DNA of 64,000 bases from contig NC_079880.1 of the NCBI RefSeq assembly GCF_029227915.1, positions 23,622,501 through 23,686,500 of the forward strand, read 5' to 3'. Each line of letters begins with the position of its first letter. Position 1 is the first letter of the stretch. The notes beneath the pieces were generated by a model, which did no database searches, was not told where the DNA came from, and worked only from the letters and a program-made list of their open reading frames with translations. This document shows, piece by piece, positions 1-11,587 of the stretch. This stretch comes from Hydractinia symbiolongicarpus (Eukaryota; Cnidaria; Hydrozoa; Anthoathecata; Hydractiniidae). The position numbers and the translations under genes were made by a program.

Positions 1-1223
1 TAATTGCCTATTGTTAAGAAACAATAAAGATGAATAAAAAAAATAGAGAAATAAGAATAATGAACAACCCGGGTAGAAATTTGATATTCTTATAAAAAAA
101 CGTACTTTTTTGGGAGGACGAGGGTGATTTGTGGTATTGGATTTGTGTACCTGTACACTACTGGGTTTTTCCAAGAGTTAATTAAACAACAGAATTGGGT
201 GTGTCACTATTGTGAATGTATTGTAATTACACCTTTTTGAAGCCAGATAGTTTATGTAGCTTCTACATCTGTCTTTGTTAAAGCTCCATCAATACTTCAA
301 TTCAACATTGAAAATGTCATGCAGTTAGGGCATGTGTGCAGGTCAGACTTCCATCCCTCTTTATGCGATGACAATTTTTTTTCTGGGATCGTGACGTAAT
401 ATTTTGAAATTTGGCTGAATAATGGCAGTACAGGGTCAACTTTATTTGGTCCAGGATTCCGCCCCGTCCTCACACCTGCAACACATGATGCGTGCTTTAG
501 ACATTGGCTACTACTCGAAACTACTCCTAAGAATCTCTATGAAATCCTTATAATTTGGAAAATATAATAACTTTTGTTAGGATTACCCTCAGGACTTTAT
601 TTCGGTCACGTGATTAATCCGATTACCCCATTTTTTCTGGTGATAAACGGGAAAACGGATTTCCGGACAATTTTTGGTCTTTATTCATCCGAACAATGCT
701 TTGATTTAAAATTTCAGCTGTTAATTTAGTGTTAAGTCTCCATAAAATCCCCGACTTTCATGAGAACGTACATAAAATCATAAAGTGAATCTCTAACCAA
801 CAGTTACAGCTAATGCATTGCTGAGAAAGGAATCATTCATAACCAGCATTCATTATTGGAAATAGGACACTACAATGTCGTCTAATTATTATGAAAAAGG
901 GTGGAATAGAAGTGTTTGTCTTAAAACCTATTTGTTTCTAAGTTTGTCATTTAAATGAGACATGCTTTTTCTTTCTTGCCTCACGTTTCACCATATAAAA
1001 GCATTCGGTTTTCTCGAAAGTTTCATGTTTCGACCCCTTATGTTTCAAGTTTCTAGATATTCGATTTGTGAGCCTAAACAGAATTTTCTGGATCAAGATT
1101 TTTGAATATCTTCTCTAATCTTATTTTGATTCTCTGTTTAATATAATAGCTTTAATTCTTTAATTACCCCCTTTAACCCCTCTCAATTTCTTGTGTGACG
1201 TTTCGCTAAAAAGATTACAACGA
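1..1223. other. No gene recognised
   Basis: AT-rich sequence with short unrelated open frames only. I see no splice-bounded coding exon, RNA gene or clear repeat boundary before the pogo-like element that starts at 1224. Confidence 0.5.
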
Positions 1224-1942
1224 CAGTTGACGCTCTCCAATTCTATATTCAAGGGGAATGAGCTATTCATCGAATTAGAGAGCTTATCGAATAGTGGGAA
1301 GTCCCTCTAATTCGATATTTGGGGGTAAATGTTGAATTGGAGAGCGGAATGCAAATAACAAACGAGACTATTTTGTTTTCAACGTTTTGCATTGGCAGTG
1401 CGAATATCAAATTTTTTCTTGGGAACCTAAGTTTTTGGGAAAAAATCTTCGATATTTGCCTGCTTTTTTTCATAAAATTTTTTAAATCAATTGCCCTATT
1501 TATTTATTTATTTTAAACCACTTAATACATTATCTTCAAGTTTTAAATACAAACTATAATCTTCAAGTGTATTAATTGCAGTCAACACGTCATTGAGCGA
1601 TGGTTCGTCACTATCGGAATCGTCATCACTGTGTTTGTATCGCCTCACCGTATTATTTGAAAACTTTTAGAAATCGAACGTACGAAAATTCGAAACCTGA
1701 AATTTGAAACCGTGTAAAGACCTTTTTTTTCTTTTTACGCTCTAGAAATCGAATATAGGAGCAAAATTCCTTCTCGGGACCTCAAATTCGTATCGAAAAC
1801 GAGAGCTTATCGAATAAGAGAATGTTGAATAATGGAGCTTCGTTTATGAAAGTATCTTAAGGAAATTTGACAGTGACTTTCAATTTGATCGAAAACGAGA
1901 GCTTATCGAATAAAGGAGCGTCGAATTAGAGAGCGTTAACTG
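1224..1942 (-). mobile_element. pogo/Tigger-like DNA transposon remnant
   Basis: About 719 bp bounded by inverted termini: CAGTTGACGCTCTCCAATTC at 1224 and its near-complement ending at 1942 (CAGTTAACGCTCTCTAATTC on the minus strand). The right end is followed by TA, as expected of Tc1/mariner-superfamily insertions; the left flank is not TA. The phrase gagagcttatcgaata recurs inside (near 1279, 1802 and 1895), giving subterminal repeats. The minus strand keeps the last part of a transposase frame (next entry). It is internally deleted and cannot encode a full transposase. Confidence 0.75.
1508..1670 (-). pseudogene. Tigger-like transposase C-terminal remnant
   Basis: The minus strand reads about 53 codons to a stop at 1508-1510. 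It contains an acidic stretch (HSDDDSDSDEPSLNDVL) followed by a helix-like tail (AINTLEDYSLYLKL). This acidic linker plus C-terminal helix is how many CENP-B/Tigger-type transposases end. The DDE catalytic core is absent. A comparable tail is present in the element at 8161-8805, although the two are diverged. The element is non-autonomous. Confidence 0.6.
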
Positions 1943-2095
1943 TATTTCAAGGTCACATAAGTATAAGCATAAATTCTTACAGTGGAATAAAATGGCAGGG
2001 GTAAGTAGAAGACTACACAGTCTGATCATCCTACACCTCATTTAGCTGTCATTAAAAAAGCTATAAAATAAAAATTAAGAATTAGAATATTAAAT

Positions 2096-3170
2096 AAAAT
2101 ATTAAATGTTATGTTAAATAAAAAGAAGGCGTTTAATTAATACACGTAGTTTTGTTTCAGAAGAAGACTCGTCTTTTTTACTAAGTTTGTGAAAAAAGGT
2201 ATATCTAGTTTTTGAAGTGCTAAGGGATAATTTATTCTCTTTAAACCATTTAGCTAATTCAGTCAATTCAGTGTTTGCAGTTTTAAAAAGGACGATTATA
2301 TCTTTATGAGTAGGAAATAAATTTTTATCATCAGCAAATAAATTGAATTTAAGACACTAGATGCTCTAAATATATGATTGGTATTAATAAGAAGTAATAG
2401 TGGTCCTAAAATTGACCCTTGAGGTACTCCACATGTTATAATCCTGTAGTTAGTATTTCCTTCGTCATAAGAAATTGTTTTCTTTCGAAGAGGTTTTTCT
2501 TGAACCATGCGAGATATGTATGTCTTATGCCATAATATTTTAGTTTTTCTAATAGAATCTCATGGTTGACTGTATCGAATGCCTTACTGAGATCAATAAA
2601 GACCACAATTGTAAAGTTATTCACATCGAAGGTATGAAATATCTCTTGACTCAACTGAATGATTGCGTGATCAGTTGTATGACCTACTTGAAATCCAAAT
2701 TGCTTATTATACAAAATATTTTTATTGTTCAAGAAAGAATAAACTCTGTTGTACATGATTCTCTCTAAAATCTTCGAGAAACAGGGGAGTATTGAAAATG
2801 GTCTGTAATTAGATATTTTATAAGTATTTCCTGATTTAAAAACTGGGCAACTATAGCTATTTTTAACTTTTTAGGAACAATGCCTGTAATGTGGAGTAGT
2901 GGAGATTTAAGTTCATTGAAGCAGCCTTTTAAGACATTACTGCTGATCTGATCAAAACCAGGACTTTTATTGATTTGCGAAGAATGAAATGCTGCTTCTA
3001 GTTCCTCCTCACTTCCCCTCCTCATCTTTTTTCTTCAATTCATTATCATGATATAACAAATACGATTTAAATGATTTTGCACTGTGAGCTATTTTTGATG
3101 CCCCTACTTTAGTAAAGAAATTGGTAAATTCTTCAGCTATCAAAGATGATTTCACAATTTCATTTTCGTT
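2096..3170 (-). pseudogene. Degenerate non-LTR retrotransposon reverse transcriptase (CR1/Jockey type)
   Basis: Read on the minus strand from about 3170 down to 2100, successive frames carry the landmarks of a LINE reverse transcriptase. These are a linker resembling NxFFxxVG, then NKSPGFDQISSNVLK, then FIDLSKAFDTVNHEILL (motif A), then CGVPQGSILGPLL (motif B). Next comes LFADDKN in another frame (motif C), and finally KWFKENKLSLSTSKT. The frame changes at least twice, between motifs A and B and between B and C, so the gene is dead. No endonuclease domain is visible on the upstream side. The clade assignment is from motif resemblance only. Confidence 0.85.
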
Positions 3171-3380
3171 GTTTACAAGTTATTACTTGTAATTTTTATT
3201 TCAACAATCACTTCCTTGGCATTGTAGAACAGTTTACCTGTATATGTGCACTTCACCGGGCGTTCAACCTATTAGTAAACTCTATAATTCGGTTACTCCT
3301 ATATTTGGGAAAAATAAAAAAAATGTTTCGTCATCCAGGAAGCTATCGTCAAGACATGCTTGTAATAAAACGCTGTGTCT

Positions 3381-3399
3381 TTGTGTGTGTGTGTGTGTA
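3381..3399. repeat. (TG)n microsatellite
   Basis: About nine TG dinucleotides in a row, in non-coding sequence next to the dead LINE. Confidence 0.9.
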
Positions 3400-4025
3400 T
3401 GGCTTTCCAAAGTGGATTATATCTCTCACAATTTTACTTTTCGTCTGCGAAAAGGTATCGGTTACCTTATCGTCTTGCTTTTGTGAATTAGTTTTCGTAA
3501 AAAAGGATTGTACTTATATTTTCTATGTTTTTATTAGAAATAATATCAATTTAATAAAAATACAGTAACAAATGTAAGACACAAGCCGTTAACATCATAT
3601 CAAGTTACCTTGACAACGTGTTAAGGCAAGCTTATATTTACAATTTACACAAAAAATTAAAGATATAGCAAAAATATACACAGAATCATTAAAGGCTTAA
3701 AGTTCAAATACACAATGCCCTTTTGAAACTAATTTCCATACCTTGAAATTTCATAACACGCGAGAGAAAACAACATTGCACGAAATGCTTCTCTTTAGCA
3801 ACAAATTTTCGTTTACAATTTTATGCAGTCAATGACTATAAATAACTTCAAGTTACCAAAATATTTGGTGTTTGAAAAGCGTAAGCTGCGTTTACAATAT
3901 GCATGTGCCAATTTGGATACCAATTATTTGTTACTGGCTATTTCGACTAATTAACATATTTTTTAAGTCCATAATGTATTATTTCAAAGCAAACTCAGCT
4001 AACAAACAACACTTTAAAAGCCACT
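3400..4025. other. No gene recognised
   Basis: AT-rich DNA between the dead LINE and the CYSTM-like gene. Part of it is probably the 3' untranslated region of that minus-strand gene. Nothing else is supported. Confidence 0.4.
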
Positions 4026-4241
4026 TCAATAATCATGATACACATGATCCATAGTATCACACAAGCAACAACACAACAGTGCTGCTAATGTTCCATACAA
4101 GCAACCAGTTAATATACCATTAGATGTTTGTCTTTGGTATGACTGTTGTGGAACATAATACACGGTGGCTGTTGGTTGGGTATATATTACCTGTTGGTAA
4201 GGTTGATGGTATTGTTGATACATCGGATACATTTGATACAT
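4026..4241 (-). CDS. Small Tyr/Gln-rich CYSTM-like protein
   Basis: A 71-codon minus-strand frame from ATG at 4241 to the stop at 4026. The N-terminal half is rich in Tyr, Gln and Pro (repeated MYQ and YQQ). The C-terminal half is a short Cys-rich hydrophobic segment, ILTGCLYGTLAALLCCCLCD, followed by a short polar tail. This matches the layout of CYSTM proteins, small tail-anchored, often palmitoylated membrane proteins whose low-complexity N-terminus precedes a Cys-rich transmembrane segment. The frame stays open three codons upstream of the ATG (Val-Glu-Asp), and an AG lies just before it, so an upstream exon is possible. No neighbour suggests a specific role. The assignment rests on composition and the Cys-cluster motif alone. 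Confidence 0.5.
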   Translation of the reverse strand: MYQMYPMYQQYHQPYQQVIYTQPTATVYYVPQQSYQRQTSNGILTGCLYGTLAALLCCCLCDTMDHVYHDY

Positions 4242-4259
4242 GTCTTCCACATTAAAAGA

Positions 4260-7200
4260 TCTAAATGTGAGGCATGAGAAGTAGCTTAGTACGTTGAATC
4301 TCTTCTCAAGTTGAATTATTCATATAAAATATTTTTTCAACATTATCTCAAAAAATTGAATTCGTTCAACATCCAACATTAATTTGTAATATGTTTTACT
4401 TATGTATGATTAATAAAAGAATTAAATTTTAAATTTGATGGAATATTATTTTGAGTATATCTCTATGTTTTAAGTAAATATTAATATTTTATATTAAATG
4501 TGGAGGCTGCAAACAAAACGAACTGAGATAAATTGTGATTTAAGATAATACATATGACATTCGTGCAACAGATAAATTTTATGCTTTTTGTCCTGCAGTG
4601 GTAGGGACACCCTTTCAAAATCATCCTCTAAGATGTAATAAAAATTGTTCTAAAAATTCTAAAAGTGACATCAAATTTCTTTCGACTTCTTCACTGCAAG
4701 AATGCGATCTTTCTTCTATTATTATAATTGACGAAGGTAAGGTAGTTGGAGTGGTATTTAATTTTTTAGAAGCTTTCGATATTTTAAGTCAATCAAAATC
4801 GTTTTAAAATTATCTTGCTATGGAATGGAAGTTTCTGAAAAGAAATAGGTTACAGATTATTTCTTTAATCGAACTTAATCTGTACAACACGGTAACGTTC
4901 TATCAGAAGAGAAACACGTAACATTTGGTGTTCCTCCTCAATTTTGGGCCCAGCTCTTTTCATAATGTTTTTTTAAAGAATAATTAATCTTGTTAGTTTG
5001 TGGAATAATTACATTTCAAACTGCTTCTAAATTACATCGCAAACTTTTTTTCAAACAACCCACGCTAATGACATACAAACTGAGAAACAGATATGCTAAA
5101 TTACTTTCACTGTTGTATTGGAATGTTGTAATAAAGATTCCAGTCAATTATAAATAGTTAATATTTTCCGTTCTTTCATCGATATTACAATTTAGGAAAT
5201 ATAAGGTGACTGTTCTTTCTGGAATGGGGTGATAAACTGTACCAAATGATTTTATTTGAAATTCATTGCGAGAAATTATTGTTTGAATGATTTAACAGAT
5301 AGTGGTGTAAAGTGTACCTGTACTAAGCGCTCCACGACGACGAAGTGGGACGCTGGTTCTAACTGCTAGTTTATCAAATCAAACGTAAGAGAAACAGATG
5401 CCGGTCTATATGAAAAGTTTGTCAGTGCTTTTATTTTCAGCTATCCAAAGACTCGGTCTATGATGTCTGAAGTTAAGTGATGCATAGCAAGTAAGCAATA
5501 TAAACTGTCCACTCTGTGCTGTGGATTGTTTTTTACTTCCCCTTTTATAGTTTATACAATGTGTCAACGCTTACAGCTAGTTGAAGGTACCATACGCTAC
5601 TTTTACGGTGTCCCTCCCTTAGACATTGACATATTAAGCATACCATTTCGTATTGTTGCGATTAGTTGATACGTTTAATCGACCAACAATGCGACAGTTA
5701 ATGACCGGTGAGAAGAACACCTAATGATTTGCTATACATATAAATCAATTGATGAACATGTGATTACCAGAAAAAAATATTCATTAACTCGATGTTTTAT
5801 CTCTACATTTTCGCATTTTTTTTAACAATGTCATTTCCACTGTGATAAATTTAATGAGTTTTATTAGCATAGTTAAATTATCTGAAAATTGCTTTAATTA
5901 GCACATCCGAATCTCTAAATTGTCACATTCTTTTGTTGATATGACTTTTGTCGCCTTTCCCGAGTTCATCTCACTCTCATAAAACAAATAAATTTATATA
6001 AATAAATTCATCAATTTTCTTGTAACAAATAATTTTTATTTAACACACGCACACCATGATTTAGACTGCTATATGGCCGATTGTTATTAAAACATTTATC
6101 TGATTTAGATCCATTGAAATGCTGTGACAAATTTATTGACAGAAGAAAATAGATGTTGTACTGAGATCAGCTGTTGCTACAAACTTCTTCATGTTGTAAG
6201 ATCGTAATGTTTTCCTACTTGTGATTAGAAATACTTTTGTGAAGACAAAATATTTTTCATATTTTTTGCCATACTTGTGCTCCTTTGTATTATCTTTCAG
6301 TTACTTTTAAAAAAAGAAGACTTCTCAACTATTACTTTAATCTCCACAGTTCACCACCAACTCTCAAGCCACATCTTTTCACTCAGTTCAAAATAATTAC
6401 AACCTGTAGAGGTTTAAGAAACTTGAAACACGTTTGAACGGTCTGCAATTTACACTTCAGCAAGTTGAAGAATAGTGACTAAAATGGAAGTCTGTTATTG
6501 GAATCACAACATATAGAACTCAACTAAATGTTAAACTTAGTAAGTTTTTTAAGACTTAAAATTACTGAATGAGGCTTTATTATTTTTTATTGAGAAACAA
6601 CTATGTAATCAAAGCAGAGTTGTAATAAAAACTCATAACATTATAATTGAAGTTATATAATTAATTTCCGATGCTGATTTTTATAATCATCACACGTAAT
6701 GATGACATGATGACACGATGACAACTGAAAGAATGACATCGTAGGATGATGTCAATCTCCTATTAAATACGATGGACGATGATGCCGTTGAAATAATATG
6801 ACGTCAATGTCCCATCACATGAAACCATCTCCAAAACACACTAAATAACAAAGTTAAATTTTTGGATCATCAAGTCCAGTTTGCGTCAGCAAGACACATT
6901 GTGAAGATTATTTCAACTTTTGATTTTCAAAGTTTACAACAACTAAGTTTTCAATAATTTTCTTTTAATGGCAATGTTGACAATTTTGTCCTAACACCTA
7001 CGTGATGTCAGAACAATATTCAGTAGATGCACGCGAAACTCGATACGATACGATACGATTTACTAGCTTTTTGCCTGGTAAAAACACTAGAGAATTGTTT
7101 CTTTGAAAAATTGAGGAATGAAGTTGGCCCATTGACATCTTTTCTGCAATGTCATCTTACACAAGCTTATCATTAGACATATTTTGAAGTCCATATTATG

Positions 7201-7312
7201 AGAACATCTCTAAGGAAGTAGTTAGTTAAAATTTGACCTCTGACATCCTGTCGTTATTTTTAGTTTTCTTAACTGCCTCAAAATAACCACTCTGAATGGC
7301 GTTTTAAATGGC
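4260..7312. other. No gene recognised; one copy of a dispersed repeat
   Basis: Non-coding AT-rich DNA. It contains the first copy of the repeat described at 4977-5134, GATGA-rich sequence around 6690-6790, and a short (CGATA)n run near 7039-7058. The 4598-4807 open frame lacks an ATG and resembles no family I know. Confidence 0.5.
4977..5134. repeat. Dispersed direct repeat, copy 1
   Basis: About 150 bp from taattaatcttgttagt to ggaatgttgtaa recur at 7979-8121 in the same orientation. The right half is nearly identical (for example caaacaacccacgctaatga in both). The left half is more diverged. Copy 2 ends about 40 bp before a pogo-like element. Confidence 0.8.
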
Positions 7313-7451
7313 GGATTCAAGAGGAGGATTCAAGAGAAGGATTCAAGAGACGGATTCAAGAGGCGGATTCAAGAGAAGGATTCAAGAGGCGGATTCAAGA
7401 GAAGGATTCAAGAGGAGGATTCAAGAGGAGGATTCAAGAGGAGGATTCAAG
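7313..7451. repeat. 13-bp minisatellite, about 10.7 copies
   Basis: The unit is ggattcaagagRN (13 bp), with the last two bases varying between ga, aa, ac and gc. Ten full units run from 7313 to 7442, followed by nine bases of an eleventh. Thirteen is not a multiple of three, so the 77-codon frame through it changes sense every unit and closes only every 39 bp. I take that frame to be incidental. Confidence 0.9.
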
Positions 7452-7978
7452 TTTAGCTATAAAAATAACATCAATAATAACTTCAAAAAAAGTAATCAAG
7501 ATTTCCACACTTTTTTCGACGTCATTATTAATTACATGTAGCTTTTGCCAGCACCAAAATAAAAAATGTAGTAAAAGATTTTGTTAACCTAATTTAAATT
7601 TGATACTAAAAACTTCATAGCGATAGTAAAGAAAAATCCTTCGAACGGTCACTTTATTTGGAAGGCTGTGGTACTTATGCTTTTTTCATATTTATGCATC
7701 TACGAATGCACATTTAGATTCAAAGAAAAAAATAATTCACAATCTGGCACGAAATAGAAAATCGTCCCACAACTAGTTATGACAACACTTTCGATATAAT
7801 GCTTGATTATCTTGTCAAAGTTTTTAATAGGATTCACAGTGAATCTGTTCATTATATTCGTAAACTTGGGGATGAAGGCGGCATAATCATTTCCCCAAAA
7901 CATTTAATCTTCAGAACTTTGGTAAAAATATCTTCCAAATATTATTTTTTTTCACATTTCTTGTTTTGGAAAGGACGA

Positions 7979-8121
7979 AAGAATAATTAATCTTGTTAGT
8001 ATGTGGGATATAATATTCCAAACTAATTGCTACCCTTTTTCAAACAACCCACGCTAATGACAAACAAACTGAGAAACACATATACTAAATTACTTTCACT
8101 GTTGTATTGGAATGTTGTAAA
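7979..8121. repeat. Dispersed direct repeat, copy 2
   Basis: Second copy of the 4977-5134 repeat, same orientation, about 3 kb away. It lies immediately left of the pogo-like element at 8161. Confidence 0.8.
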
Positions 8122-8160
8122 ATCTCGTATTTGATCCCCGCCCTTTAAATATCTTAGATA

Positions 8161-8805
8161 CAGTGGACTCTCTCGTTCCCTTGGACATTTCTATACGCTC
8201 TGAGCTATTTTCTTCTCTTTACTGCGAATTTTTTATCTCGAACAAAAATCCTGGTTCAAATACACCCAAAACGTTCCAAGTTTGAAAGTAGGCTTTGTTT
8301 TTCTCGCTTGTCCAGATATCAGTCGTCAAAAGATGACTTGAATTACACCAGATAATGCCAAAACCACTACATCAATGAATCTGGAAAATGATTTTATTTG
8401 TAAAGATTTGTTATATCGTTGAAGAGATAAGGAATGGGCAAGAATACAATAGAGAGGAAGAAAGCGATGACGAGTTGTTAATCAAAGAAATATTTGATCC
8501 TGTTGTGGAAAAGCCGTCAAGATCAGAAATTGAATCTGCTTTATATGTGTTGAAAGATACGGCTATGTTTAGATACGAAGGTGGGCAGATGAAAAGATTT
8601 AAATCTGTCAAGCAAAGAGATATTACAAAGTTATCTAATGTATAATATTTCATATATATAAGAAAAAAAGCCTTCTAAGCATTTGAACACATGAAGCCTT
8701 TTGCTTTAACTAAAATTTCAATTTTATAAGAATTTTCTCTATCTCGAACATTCTATATCTGGAACAAATTTTTTGGTACCTTTTCCAGACGGAAAGAGTC
8801 CACTG
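8161..8805 (+). mobile_element. Internally deleted pogo/Tigger-like transposon
   Basis: The element begins with CAGTGGACTCTC directly after TA and ends with the inverted copy GAGTCCACTG at 8805. Internal copies of tctcgaac and tatctggaac are typical of pogo-type subterminal sequence. A plus-strand open frame ends at 8645 and reads as the C-terminal end of a transposase. It has an acidic run (EEESDDELLIKEIFDP), then SEIESALYVLKD, and a basic tail. The DNA-binding and DDE domains are missing, so the 645-bp element is non-autonomous. The 3' flank is CA rather than TA, so the target duplication has decayed or the last bases have changed. Confidence 0.75.
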
Positions 8806-11180
8806 CATTCAAGTCAGCTGCCGTTCATAAATAAACAGCTACTCGCTTACCTCGAGAGCTGGGAATATCGCGAAGATTGTCGAAAAACTAGACTTTCTTC
8901 TCAGATCTTATTGTTTAGTTATAATGTCATAGATCAGGGCCTGGTAGCAAGGTGAGACATCTCAAGTACATTTCTGTAGAAAATCAAAACTCAAATCCAC
9001 AAACTATGGACCCTATGTCGACCGCTATTGGTTTTCTTTATGACAATGTTTACGATAAGATTCTCTACGATGAGATTTGAGCGACGGTCAGAAACCGAAC
9101 AGCATGAAAGTGACAGTAGGTAATTCTTAAAATGGCTGCTGAAAACTGGTGTTATTTTCTTCCTTAACAAAAAAAGATATGCTTTCTGACAAAATGTTTT
9201 GTTGTCATACCATGCATCAGTTCAATTTTACATCACAGCTTGCCATGATCATTATCATGCCAAGATTTTCTGCATCGTCATTCTGAATATTGATTTTCCG
9301 CAATTAGATGGTATCTGGTTAATTGCATGTTTCTTAACACAGCTGCAAAAGCATATTATCACACAGTCTCACAAAAGCAAGGATTATCGTTTGATTTCAA
9401 ATGCAAAAGGCTATGATCCTAATACCTTGTGTGATACTAAACTTTCCCTAACTTTGTTGCGTGGAGCGTGCATGCATATTTCACGACTAGCTTTTATGTG
9501 TAACTAACTAGTCCTTATCCCCTTGCTCCTCCCAATTATCATTTTGGCTCACAGACATTATTATTATTATTAGTTATTATTATTAGTGACAATTTGTACG
9601 GTTGGTCAAATTGGAAAAAAATGCTCATTAATTGTACATCCAGTTAATCTTAGATTTTCAGTGACAATTTGTACGGTTGGTCGAATAAGAAATTCTATGT
9701 GTCACTGATTAGAAGTTTAAAAAATTCAATCAATGGAAATTGGTGGTAAACGTGACTTACATTATTTTCGTCATTCGCAACGTTTCGCGTCATGCTGACT
9801 TCTGTGTCGGTTTTGATTATCAAGAAAGTTTACACGAGCAGCGATTAAAAATTTTCTCATTTCACTTCCACGAGATAAATATTGGGAAAATAGCTGTGGC
9901 TAATTAACACACCACAAATCAAGCATTTATATTATCACCAGAGTTTGCAATTTGAGGGTGCTGTATGTTTTGAAAATTTTACATTATAAAAATCTAGACC
10001 CGATCCTATTTTGCAACGCCCTGTGAAAAGTTTCAATAACTTCTAAGAGCGTGATTTATGTTCTTAAATTAATTTTGCGGTTGTAAATTCTTTCCTTCTT
10101 TTTTTAACAATGACACGACAAAAAATAGCAACCTTGTTCACCGGCATTTTGCCTGTTTGATTTCCGTAATAATGGTTTAGGGGATGGGGATAAAGAAATT
10201 TTTAATTGATTTATTGATTGATTCTTAATTGAGTTTTTATTGAGTTTTATATAGCAGCTATTTCTACAAAGAAGAACAACAAAATTTTAAGCAAATACAG
10301 TTTCTTTCGTCCTTTTAGCACATAGAAAGATCTCCCTCACCTTTTCCAAAAAAGCTGTGGTTACACCTTTCACGCGTTAACGTTTTCTTAAAAACGTACG
10401 GAGGAGAACGATTAGAAAGGAATGGATCTGCACTATTATCCACCATGGCTTTTTGAGTTGCGCAAAATATTTTTAAAGTTCAAACCGTCGGGAATGGGTA
10501 CTTAATAACCTCCAACAACCTATGGCTTAGCCTTGATTTTGATTTTCATAAATTCCAAACAAGGTAAAGTTGATGTTGCTTGACATCAATAAATACAATA
10601 AGTACAAGTCGTTTGTTGTGGTCAGTATTATATAAGCTTGTCCGTGAATGTTTTTTTAAACGATAGAAAGAAATTAATTTTCTTTTTTAATTGCAGGTTA
10701 ATTAACGTAGAAAGTCATCGATGTACCAAAGAAAAATATCGCTATTGGATAAGAATATTTTACTGCATCATAAGATTGTACTTATTGACAATTTTTATTT
10801 TTATTTTATTTTGTATAATTTTATGCCATACTTTCTATTTTGGAGCTACCTGATTGATCAGACCGTTTTGCAGGCCTAAAAAACATTATTTTTTGAAAAC
10901 CAGATAAAAACAAAAATGTTACTCCTCCGAAAGATTTGTTTTAAACCATATTTGGCCTGCATGTCCACAAGGAAAAGTAAGCAGTGAACGCACAAAATAG
11001 CAAATGCGATATCTATTTATCAGCTTGTTGCTATGGTTGAATTTCTCCACAGAATCACGAATAGGCGCCCGTATTCTGTTTGTTCAAAATGGTTGCGTGT
11101 AGCTCTATTTTGAACCGATGCTAAGGATGCACGAAATGCTTTGGCTTGATGGCGGTCATTACAAAAAAATTAATAGAGCA
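8806..11180. other. No gene recognised; short direct repeats
   Basis: Non-coding. The phrase gtgacaatttgtacggttgg occurs twice, at about 9587 and 9661, 74 bp apart. A (TTA)n-like stretch precedes it near 9560. The 102-codon frame ending at 9507 lacks a clear ATG and shows no family motif. Confidence 0.5.
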
Positions 11181-11181
11181 A

Positions 11182-11587
11182 CAGTTAACTCCCAATAACT
11201 CGAACCTCAAAGAGACTGCTGAAAATAGTTCGACTTAACAAATGTTTGAGTTAAACGAAGCTTCCTTTAAGTCGAATTTAGTCTAGAATGAAGATGCAAT
11301 CTTGGCGATGCAAAAGGCATGCAAGTTCCTTGTAAATTGAATTATACTTCACAGAGAACATTATTTATCTATATTACATAAAGAATCAATTAAAACTAAA
11401 AAATGAAGTTCGATTTATCCGAAGAAATTAGCCTTAGTGTGGACGAAAACTGAATCGAGTTAACGAATGTTCGAGTTATCAGAGGTTCAAGTTAACCAAA
11501 GTATTAACAAAAGTCCAAAGGACCCAAGTATATGGTTCGAGATAATGAAAATTCCAGTTATCCAGTGTTCGAGTTACCTAGAGCTGT
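11182..11587. mobile_element. Pogo-like MITE, about 400 bp
   Basis: The left end reads CAGTTAACTCCCAATAACTC and the right end, inverted, reads CAGCTCTAGGTAACTCGAAC. Both continue into copies of taactcgaac, and the interior is full of gttcgagtta and gttcgacttaa phrases. The termini resemble those of the elements at 1224 and 8161. There is no coding remnant. The inverted repeats are imperfect, suggesting an old insertion. Confidence 0.6.

Noticed and set aside
7308-7541. 77-codon ORF with an apparent 13-residue protein repeat
   Set aside because: It is the translation of a 13-bp minisatellite with no sign of coding constraint.
9199-9507. 102-codon open frame
   Set aside because: No ATG at the start, no recognisable motif, and no splice or polyA context.
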